A DNA stretch of 40,338 nucleotides from a virus. Location: positions 1-40,338 of IMG/VR virus record IMGVR_UViG_3300032278_000030. The stretch is one strand, 5' to 3'. The notes beneath the pieces are model-generated. The model worked only from the letters and a program-made list of their open reading frames with translations. It made no database searches and had not been told where the DNA came from. A program made the translations under genes and the position numbers. Below are positions 28,569 through 33,792 of the stretch, piece by piece (positions within the stretch are counted from its first letter, which is position 1; every line of letters begins with the position of its first letter).

Positions 28569-29215
28569 CAGTGTTTCTTGTAGGTGACGGAAGGCTTGAG
28601 CCAACAGGCTCTGCACTTTCCGCATTGGTTGTCCTGCTTGGGAGCGGGACAGACAAAGGTGTCTCCCTTTGGCTCACCAGCGGCGCTTGCGGTGGCTCCC
28701 CATCTCTTGGCCAGTTCCACGGGAGCGGGCTGGTCGAAGAACATGGCGGAGAACCTGACGCACAGGTTGTCGGGGAACGAGTTGCCTTGCTCGACCCAAG
28801 TCCTGACGATCTTGTACTCTCTGGTGGGTAGCCAATGCCTCGTGTCAGGCGTGTTCCGCGCCACTTGCACTATGTTCTCCAAGTGTTCGACGTCCTGTAT
28901 ATCTCCGACGTCGTGCCACCTGAACCAATCATCTCTCCTCACCAGCATGGTCATGGCCTCGACCCATTGCGGATGTCTGAGGGTTTGGTATCGTCTCTCC
29001 ATAGCTGCCTTCACGTTGGGGAAGACGTACCTTCCCCTGTCCCATCCATAGCAGAAGCTGCATATGGAACCCTTCTTCTCATGGAAGGCGCTGCCCACTC
29101 CACATCTCTGCGGCGGCAGATTGTAGGCATGGCCGGGCATCTTGCTGGGCTTGCTCAACCCGCCCGTTATCGCTTCCGCCTCATAGACGTAGCGTATTGT
29201 GTTTGGTTTGATCAT
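28568..29215 (-). CDS. GP88-family phage protein (Cys-rich)
   Basis: Encodes 215 residues, with AAGGAG five bases before ATG. The order KPSKMPGHAYNLPPQRCGVG, SICSFCYGWDRGRYVF, FRWHDVGDI, VARNTPDTRHWLPTREY is that of the gene product 88 family of phages. Cysteines (CSFCYG and, near the end, CPAPKQDNQCGKCRACW) could hold a metal or Fe-S centre, as the family's radical-SAM-like look suggests. Its biochemical role is not established. It is the most recognisable of the small early genes here. Confidence 0.75.
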   Translation of the reverse strand: MIKPNTIRYVYEAEAITGGLSKPSKMPGHAYNLPPQRCGVGSAFHEKKGSICSFCYGWDRGRYVFPNVKAAMERRYQTLRHPQWVEAMTMLVRRDDWFRWHDVGDIQDVEHLENIVQVARNTPDTRHWLPTREYKIVRTWVEQGNSFPDNLCVRFSAMFFDQPAPVELAKRWGATASAAGEPKGDTFVCPAPKQDNQCGKCRACWLKPSVTYKKH

Positions 29216-29243
29216 TCATTCTCCTTTGGTTGTTGGTTGTTGG

Positions 29244-29741
29244 TTATGCGAGTAACTCGCTGGCATATCCGCAAAAGTGTTTTCCACGTATGCAAGCAAG
29301 CATGTCTTGGAAGTCATGGAACGTGAATTGATCGGGGTTATCCCTGACGTATTGCAAGCGTTCCTCGGTGTCATACCATTCATGCCAGCCTCGTTGGGCT
29401 TCCTTGTCTTCTCTCTGCGTCCAATCCTCTTCATCCAAGACAGGGTAGCCCTCCATTTCCTCTTCCATTTCGATAGCCAACTCATGAGCCTTTGTGTTTT
29501 CCTCAACGCACAGGTATTCCAACCATCCGCAAACCCAATGTCCAAATCGGTGTATCACCACGGTTTCACTCTCTCCACCCAACCTTTTTAGGGCTGTTTC
29601 CCAATTGGACTCGCTCAACAGGTCACTGTCCCTGTTTCTTCCCAGTAAAACGAGCAACGAATTCTTGGGCGTTTCACCCATGTAATTCGATAGCGAGTCG
29701 AAACTTGTTGGGCTTGCATACACTTCTTTTAATTTGTTCAT
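29244..29741 (-). CDS. Conserved phage protein (RNRDSD...LGGE...HWxCGW), unknown function
   Basis: Encodes 165 residues, starting near AAGGAG and ending in a short space before the GP88-like gene. Motifs RNRDSDLLSESNWETALKRL, VIHRFGHWVCGWLEYLCV and YPVLDEEDWTQRED, then FTFHDFQDMLACIRGKHF, are those I recall from a widespread group of phage and plasmid proteins with no assigned function. The stop of the upstream gene overlaps its start as ATGA. The Asp/His/Cys pattern could bind metal. Confidence 0.7.
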   Translation of the reverse strand: MNKLKEVYASPTSFDSLSNYMGETPKNSLLVLLGRNRDSDLLSESNWETALKRLGGESETVVIHRFGHWVCGWLEYLCVEENTKAHELAIEMEEEMEGYPVLDEEDWTQREDKEAQRGWHEWYDTEERLQYVRDNPDQFTFHDFQDMLACIRGKHFCGYASELLA

Positions 29742-29947
29742 GATATCATTTCTCCTTTGGTTTCGTTGGGGTCAACCCCAGTTCTAGTCACAGTCCAGTC
29801 TTCCGTCGCAGTCCAGTTCATGAACTTCTCAACGGCATGGCTGGTCGCCTCTTCCTTGGTGTCCCATTCCATGCCTGCGGTCACCCACTTGGTTTCGCGG
29901 TATATCTTGAACCACGCCTTGTAGGTGGTCTTGTTGTCATCACTCAT
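29738..29947 (-). CDS. Small early protein
   Basis: Encodes 69 residues. The ATG at 29947 overlaps the upstream small gene's stop as ATGA, and its own stop overlaps the next start the same way. The sequence has a beta hairpin (YKAWFKIYRETKWVTAGMEW), then a helix (KEEATSHAVEKFMNW) and a short C-terminal strand. It could be a small nucleic-acid or protein-binding domain. Family unknown. Confidence 0.65.
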   Translation of the reverse strand: MSDDNKTTYKAWFKIYRETKWVTAGMEWDTKEEATSHAVEKFMNWTATEDWTVTRTGVDPNETKGEMIS

Positions 29948-30108
29948 CTCTCACCTTTCCGTTCAGGCCATTGATTTATCAGGGTGACCATATCCTTGCG
30001 TTGCTTGGGTTTCACGAGACGCTCGCTCTGCGCCTCCACGACCATGACCTCATCATGCTTGCGGATGTCTTTACTCCGCAAGTCGCTTATCATATCCTTG
30101 AACTTCAT
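29944..30108 (-). CDS. 54-residue basic early protein
   Basis: ATG at 30108 lies behind AAAGGTAAGG and runs to a stop overlapping the next gene as ATGA. The product is charged and helical (MKFKDMISDLRSKDIRKHDE, VEAQSERLVKPKQRKDMVTL) and ends NQWPERKGER. Its ribosome site, coupling and the lack of any alternative between two accepted genes support it strongly despite its size. It may bind nucleic acid, from its charge alone. Confidence 0.6.
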   Translation of the reverse strand: MKFKDMISDLRSKDIRKHDEVMVVEAQSERLVKPKQRKDMVTLINQWPERKGER

Positions 30109-30132
30109 ATCCCTTACCTTTCTCGTTTCTTG

Positions 30133-30333
30133 TTACCATTCAAGAAGCGTGAGTTCGGAGCTTCCGCCCCAACGCCCCATGATGCGATCCATCATGCCGG
30201 AGAGCTTCACCTTGTCCCACCAATCATCGGGGTACATACCTCCCCGCGCTTTTTTGATGGCATCACAAGCCTTGCTCCAATCAGACTCGTTTTTGCAAGC
30301 CTCCAGCATTTCCAATTCTTCTTTCGTTATCAT
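30133..30333 (-). CDS. Small early protein
   Basis: Two ATGs lie in frame. The second (30333) is eight bases after AAGGAG, while the first at 30339 is only two bases away, so 30333 is chosen (66 residues). The sequence is helical: TKEELEMLEACKNESDWSKA, then DAIKKARGGMYPDDWWDKVK and GMMDRIMGRWGG. A perfect inverted repeat lies just upstream of its ribosome site. Function unknown. Confidence 0.65.
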   Translation of the reverse strand: MITKEELEMLEACKNESDWSKACDAIKKARGGMYPDDWWDKVKLSGMMDRIMGRWGGSSELTLLEW

Positions 30334-30356
30334 ATTCATATCTCCTTATACGTTAA

Positions 30357-30381
30357 GGGCGTGACCAGTTGGATCACGCCC
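30357..30381 (-). promoter_or_regulatory. Perfect inverted repeat before an early gene
   Basis: GGGCGTGA (30357-30364) pairs with TCACGCCC (30374-30381) around nine bases. It has no T tract on either strand, so it is not a clear terminator. On the - strand it sits about 10 bases before the AAGGAG of the gene starting at 30333, so it could be an operator or an mRNA hairpin controlling that gene. Confidence 0.6.
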
Positions 30382-30438
30382 CGTTTGCCCCCTTGGATTT
30401 TCCCGTAGGGGTATTGTTATCTTCTTATATACGCGCGT

Positions 30439-30519
30439 CTACTCTCCTTTCTGCATTCCATACAAGGCGAGTAGGATGATGACGGCCAAGATGAGTGTCA
30501 CTAACAGCTTGTCCATCAT
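30439..30519 (-). CDS. 26-residue membrane peptide
   Basis: ATG at 30519 overlaps the preceding micro-gene's stop as ATGA and follows AAGGAGG by five bases. The product (MMDKLLVTLILAVIILLALY, then GMQKGE) is almost one transmembrane helix with a short charged end. The strong ribosome site and coupling make it more than a chance frame. Phage peptides of this size commonly modify the membrane or inhibit host proteins. Confidence 0.6.
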   Translation of the reverse strand: MMDKLLVTLILAVIILLALYGMQKGE

Positions 30520-30596
30520 GCCACCCTCCTTGTTGGTTTGCCGGGTTTCCGCACGAATCGCGGAACAATTATATACACTTCGTTTCCTGTCCTCAT
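30516..30596 (-). CDS. 26-residue basic peptide, middle of micro-gene chain
   Basis: ATG at 30596 overlaps the upstream stop as ATGA, and its own stop overlaps the next start the same way. The product, MRTGNEVYIIVPRFVRKPGK then PTRRVA, is basic and may fold as a short strand pair. Its last codons encode the AAGGAGG used by the next gene. Support comes from the double coupling. Function unknown. Confidence 0.5.
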   Translation of the reverse strand: MRTGNEVYIIVPRFVRKPGKPTRRVA

Positions 30597-30676
30597 GATT
30601 CCCTACCCTTCCAGTATTCGCTGGTTGAAGTGTCCTCTCCATTCAAGAGGGCTTCTGTTATATCATCTATGTTCAT
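30593..30676 (-). CDS. 27-residue peptide, first of micro-gene chain
   Basis: ATG at 30676 lies ten bases after AAGGA. The product (MNIDDITEALLNGEDTSTSE, then YWKGRES) is acidic and probably a single helix. It is the first gene after the terminator at 30725-30755, which also follows the structured region, so its promoter is either within these 50 bases or upstream with read-through. Function unknown. Confidence 0.5.
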   Translation of the reverse strand: MNIDDITEALLNGEDTSTSEYWKGRES

Positions 30677-30724
30677 GATCTTGGTTTCCTTCTATGTTGA
30701 GTTTTACTTCTTATGACCTGTAAC

Positions 30725-30755
30725 AAAAAATGCGGGACGCTTGACGCACGTCCCG
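30725..30755 (-). terminator. Intrinsic terminator of the structured RNA region
   Basis: On the - strand CGGGACG (30755-30749) pairs with CGTCCCG (30739-30733), followed by CATTTTTTG. This is a convincing Rho-independent terminator. It gives a defined 3' end to transcripts coming from about 32 kb and separates them from the micro-gene chain 50 bases further on. Read-through or antitermination would be needed for the downstream early genes if no promoter lies in between. Confidence 0.85.
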
Positions 30756-31660
30756 ATGAGAGATTCTTCATGTACCATCTCAGCGGCAAATCATTCATCG
30801 CTCCTACTGGCTCATGCCTTTCCACAGGCACTTGTCTTCGGCCACGCAGTATCATTGCTGGTATTCGGCTATTACGATACGGTTAGAGAAGGTTACACGG
30901 CGTTTTTCACTTGAACAAGGTAGGTATCTCACTGTCGACTTGTTGGAAGGCGTGCCTTGCGACTCCGCTTTGCGTCTCCCTACTATGCTGCACTCATTGC
31001 AAGCGCTTTGCTTTCACAAAGACCCAGTAACTGCTACGGACGTCGCTCCCCTTGTTTGTTTTGCGCAACTACGCAAGGGTGCTTGACGTCCACGACGTTT
31101 CTTCTCTCCCGGCCTATACATGAGATCATCGCGAAGCCCGCTTTTCGTTTAAATACGCATCGCTCGCCTTTCGGGTCATGGCAATACGCCGCTCATGTAC
31201 TTTTCTTTCATGCGATTTCCCACGTATAGGAAACCCATTGCATTTCTCTCGATGCCCGCGCTTGGCTAGTTCTCAACCTGTTACTGATATTCGCTACTTC
31301 ACCAACGGCATTTCAACCAATTGGATTATCGCTTACGCAACCAAGCCCGCTTTGAAACCAACCAACCATTTATAACTTTTCATAGCTCACGCCACGCATT
31401 ATTCGCAATTCGCATTCCCCGCGTCATCCACAAACCGCGCTCCCGTTTGTCTTTTCCAATACCTTAGGGGCAAAGGAAATGAAGTTCAGTAAACGTCAAA
31501 CGAGTGCTTGCATCACTTTGGAGAAAAACCTTTTCATTTACGTTTCGACTAAGCGCACCTTCCCCTACCCTAACAGGCAAGTCGGCTTTTTCTGAACGCT
31601 TCAAACGTCGAACGTCTTGCAATGCTTGGCATGACTTCAAATCGCCATGCAATGGCCTTG
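30725..31660 (-). ncRNA. Candidate large structured non-coding RNA
   Basis: No convincing gene occupies this stretch on either strand, but the - strand folds locally and at distance. TACATGAG (31199-31192) pairs with CTCATGTA (31124-31117). GACGTCC and GGACGTC arms (31085-31091 and 31038-31044) enclose a CCCTTG/CAAGGG stem. A hairpin at 31210-31243 joins ATGC/GCAT with a seven-pair stem. Three stems need a G-U pair that exists only if the - strand is transcribed, and hairpins close with GTAA-type and TGAAAG loops. The 3' end is an intrinsic terminator. Size and ornateness recall GOLLD and ROOL RNAs of phages; I cannot assign the class. The 5' limit is uncertain and may reach 31940. Confidence 0.55.
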
Positions 31661-31782
31661 CGTTGGTTTTCTAGATTACACCGTCTTTGGTTAAGAGCTT
31701 TCCCTGTTTGGCGTAGGCCCAAACGTTACGGGAAAGCAAACTAAGACAGATTGCCCTAAGCGCTTTCGTTGTCAGACCTTGC

Positions 31783-31857
31783 GCCAAGACCAAAAGGCCA
31801 AGACGCAAGACCGTCCATGCGTTGGCGCGTTGCCAAAGCCAAAAGGCCAAGACGCAA
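31783..31857 (-). repeat. Twin direct repeat, each copy able to form a hairpin
   Basis: Two 26-base copies (31783-31808 and 31832-31857) match at 24 positions, centred on CCAAAAGGCCAAGACGCAA. On the - strand each folds with CC(TTTT)GG at the tip. One copy closes with TTGCG/CGCAA, the other with GTTGC/GCAAC, so pairing is kept although the closing bases differ. They lie in the non-coding stretch between the structured RNA and the first early gene. Confidence 0.65.
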
Positions 31858-31863
31858 CACCGC

Positions 31864-31940
31864 GCACCGTAGGTTTTCTTAGGTATGTCAATGAAAGACG
31901 GGCATGGCCTACGCAAGGCAAGCCATGCCCTAAACGGTGC
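31864..31940 (-). other. Nested inverted repeats at the 5' side of the non-coding stretch
   Basis: GCACCGT (31864-31870) pairs with ACGGTGC (31934-31940) and encloses a perfect nine-pair hairpin, GGGCATGGC (31900-31908) with GCCATGCCC (31922-31930). There is no T tract, so it is not a terminator for the gene at 32001-32330. It may be the 5' domain of the structured RNA below it or a processing site between that gene and the RNA. Confidence 0.6.
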
Positions 31941-32000
31941 TTTGATTGCAATTCCACGGGACGCATCCTATGACAACTTGCAAGACCGTTTAAGCCGTTT

Positions 32001-32330
32001 CTAAGCGGCTTTGAAGTCAACGCGGTAATCGCCATTAGGCTTAATCGTTAACTTGGTGAACTTGCCGCCCAACCGTTGCTCGACGTTCTTGGCTTGGCCC
32101 GGAGTTAACCGACTAATGACTTGGTTAAGCGCCAAGACCAAAAGCGTGCGGTACGCCTTGAATTCGGCCACTTCTGAACGGTTAAGCCCTACGGCTTCCA
32201 TTTCTTTGCCTAGGCTTTTTACTTCCCCCGCGAGTTTTTCGCAAGATGCCAAAACTTCTTTGTCGGCATCCTTAGCCTTGCTGGCGTTGGCTTGGAATAA
32301 GGCAATGATTAGTGCGTGTATTTTATTCAT
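32001..32330 (-). CDS. First early gene, helical protein of 109 residues
   Basis: ATG at 32330 is chosen; 13 further upstream codons up to 32369 lack a ribosome site. The product starts MNKIHALIIALFQANASKAK, continues as charged helices (KLAGEVKSLGKEMEAVG, AYRTLLVLALNQVISRLTPG) and ends in a short strand pair (KLTIKPNGDYRVDFKAA). It is the promoter-proximal gene of the - strand operon and is followed by the non-coding stretch, so it may be expressed first and apart from the others. Family unknown. Confidence 0.6.
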   Translation of the reverse strand: MNKIHALIIALFQANASKAKDADKEVLASCEKLAGEVKSLGKEMEAVGLNRSEVAEFKAYRTLLVLALNQVISRLTPGQAKNVEQRLGGKFTKLTIKPNGDYRVDFKAA

Positions 32331-32412
32331 AGTATTATCTCTTGCTTTGGTTTGCTTTGGATGCCACACACAGTGCGGCGGTTAGGTAAAATTCAAATCT
32401 CATATTCACTAC

Positions 32413-32442
32413 CACAATTACATGTATGTACAATTGTGTCAA
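32413..32442 (-). promoter_or_regulatory. Possible early promoter with operator-like dyad
   Basis: On the - strand a perfect TTGACA (32442-32437) is followed by an 11-pair imperfect dyad (CACAAT, TACAT with ATGTA, ATTGTG; 32413-32438). The -10 box 16-17 bases on (TAATTG or AATTGT) is poor, so sigma70 use is uncertain. The dyad overlapping the -35 looks like a repressor site. It lies about 85 bases before the first early gene. Confidence 0.35.
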
Positions 32443-32482
32443 GAACTGATTTTAGTAACGATTCTAGCTGCGATCCGTAGCC

Positions 32483-32700
32483 CCCGTTCACTTCCAATCA
32501 CTTCCAATGCATTTCGATTAGATGTTGCATCCAAAGAATAAGCCACCGGTCGGTCTTGCGTTACGCGTTACTCCAGTCGCGATCACGCGTTAACGCTACG
32601 CGTGAGGGTCAATGACAAGCGGCAAATGAGCGGCGAACGAGCGGCGGAAAACCTCGCCTCACGCACGGGGGGGCGGGGGTGCGACGCGTGATGCGCGCAA
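32483..32700. promoter_or_regulatory. Divergent intergenic region with dyad and tandem repeats (operator or origin candidate)
   Basis: No gene is seen between 32331 and 32784. Signals in order are two tandem copies of CACTTCCAAT (32489-32508); four ACGCGT sites within 127 bases (from 32563, 32585, 32598 and 32684); a perfect eight-pair dyad TCACGCGT/ACGCGTGA (32583-32590, 32598-32605); and three 11-bp tandem units (AGCGGCAAATG, AGCGGCGAACG, AGCGGCGGAAA; 32618-32650), then a G run. Repeats of this kind mark regulator or initiator binding. TTGACA at 32749-32754 is a possible -35 for the + strand but has no good -10. Confidence 0.5.
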
Positions 32701-32784
32701 GTAAGGTATATTCATAAGGTCAGCTACCGCGAGTTGAGTAATAAGGGATTGACAGTTTTGTTATGGTCGCACAGAAGTGAAGTA

Positions 32785-33243
32785 ATGAGTGAAGCGGTGG
32801 AGATACGGATGGGTTTATTGAGGCGAGGTGTGAGTCACGAGGTATTTGCGGAGCGATGTGGGATGGGTGTGGTGTTGTTGAAGGAAATGCTGCGAGGAGG
32901 AGAGGTGAGTGATGGGGTACGAGGAGAGTATGCGTCGTTATTGGTAGAGAGTGGAGAGGAAGAGGGGAATCCGTTGGTTGAGGTAATCGCGGAAGAGGAG
33001 GAAGAGGAGTTTGCGGATGAGCATGGAGAAGAGGGGGACAATAAGGGTTGTGTGTTTGGACGAGCGGTGAGGAACGACGTGTTGCAGTTGGTGGTGTTTC
33101 CTGACGGGAGTGAGGGATTGGCTAGGAAGAAGCGTGGATTCAAGCCTAGGGAGGGATTGCCGTGTGAGGTGGAGACATCCGATGAGGAGGGGTTTTTGAA
33201 TTTGGTGGGAAAGTACAGGGACAATGGAGTGAGGTTGGATTGA
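32785..33243 (+). CDS. HTH-type DNA-binding protein upstream of terminase genes
   Basis: Encodes 152 residues from ATG at 32785. A TTG at 32734 is in frame but has no ribosome site. Residues about 5-50 (EIRMGLLRRGVSHEVFAERC, then GMGVVLLKEMLRGGEVSD) fit an Xre-like helix-turn-helix, followed by an acidic linker (EVIAEEEEEEFADEHGEEGD) and a basic and beta C-terminus. It lies first in the + strand late operon and next to the control region. It could be the regulator of the divergent promoters or the DNA-recognition part of packaging. Confidence 0.6.
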   Translation: MSEAVEIRMGLLRRGVSHEVFAERCGMGVVLLKEMLRGGEVSDGVRGEYASLLVESGEEEGNPLVEVIAEEEEEEFADEHGEEGDNKGCVFGRAVRNDVLQLVVFPDGSEGLARKKRGFKPREGLPCEVETSDEEGFLNLVGKYRDNGVRLD

Positions 33244-33722
33244 TGGCAGCGAAGCGCAAGGGTAGGCCGCCGAAGAGGGTGGATGCTGAGAAGTTGATCC
33301 AGCGTGCTGTGCAGGTAGCCTCGAAGGACACGACTCAAGGGAGGAAGGATTTGTCTGAGCGTCCCGATTTGGTGAAGAGTGATGAATTGTCCCAGTCGGT
33401 GAACAGTTTCCTTCATGCGCGGACAGGAATGTTGGCGAAGGAGTTTTACGAGCGAGTGACAGCTAAGCTGGAGGGGTTGGTGGATGATTTGGCTGATGAT
33501 TTGGTGAAGAGGCACAAGGACATGCCTGCGCAGAACTTGGCGTATGCGTTGGGAGTGGTTTTGGACAAGGTGAATGCGTTGAAGGGCAGGCCGCAGGCGT
33601 TCACGGCTAACTTGAGCGTGGGATTTGGGCCGAACAAGCGGAGCAGGGAGGAGATTTTGGCATTTTTGAGTGGAGAGAGCGAGGAGAAGGTGGTCGAGGA
33701 GGTGGAGAAATCGGAGGAATGA
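33243..33722 (+). CDS. Putative terminase small subunit
   Basis: Encodes 159 residues from ATG at 33243 in a TGATG overlap. The N-terminus is basic (MAAKRKGRPPKRVDAEKLIQ), the middle strongly helical (LAKEFYERVTAKLEGLVDDL, PAQNLAYALGVVLDKVNALK), and the end carries KRSREEILAFLSGESEEK, an oligomer- or terminase-contacting tail. Position directly before the large terminase and this layout fit a small subunit that binds DNA and loads the motor. A recognition HTH is not obvious here; it may be supplied by the preceding gene's product. Named by context. Confidence 0.6.
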   Translation: MAAKRKGRPPKRVDAEKLIQRAVQVASKDTTQGRKDLSERPDLVKSDELSQSVNSFLHARTGMLAKEFYERVTAKLEGLVDDLADDLVKRHKDMPAQNLAYALGVVLDKVNALKGRPQAFTANLSVGFGPNKRSREEILAFLSGESEEKVVEEVEKSEE

Positions 33723-33726
33723 CTTT

Positions 33727-33785
33727 GGCGGGGAAGGCATTAGGGGTAGTGCCGCAAGGACGGTGTGATCGACCGTTTCCCCGCC
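33727..33785 (+). other. Three-way-junction element between terminase genes
   Basis: GGCGGGGAA (33727-33735) pairs with TTCCCCGCC (33777-33785). Between the arms sit two hairpins, GGCAT/GTGCC (33736-33740 with 33749-33753) and ACGGT/ACCGT (33760-33764 with 33772-33776), separated by GCAAGG. The whole 59-base spacer between the two genes is thus base-paired, seven bases before the ATG at 33793, which lacks a ribosome site. It may be a pac-type recognition site, a packaging RNA or a translation switch. Confidence 0.6.
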
Positions 33786-33792
33786 GTGGGTT

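Noticed and set aside
30814-31375. Several + strand frames of 65-90 codons in the same stretch
   Set aside because: No start signals, no coupling, and Ser/His/Phe-rich shadow composition; they lie opposite the folded RNA candidate.
30760-32000. tRNA or tmRNA genes
   Set aside because: No cloverleaf with a conserved T arm or CCA end could be assembled by eye; the stems found are of other shapes.
31671-32035. Two - strand frames (81 and 87 codons) in the non-coding stretch
   Set aside because: No ribosome sites, Cys/Trp/Arg-rich unnatural composition, and they run through inverted and direct repeats better explained as RNA structure.
33747-33792. Alternative upstream start for terL
   Set aside because: A stop lies in frame at 33766-33768, and no ATG, GTG or TTG lies in frame between it and 33793.
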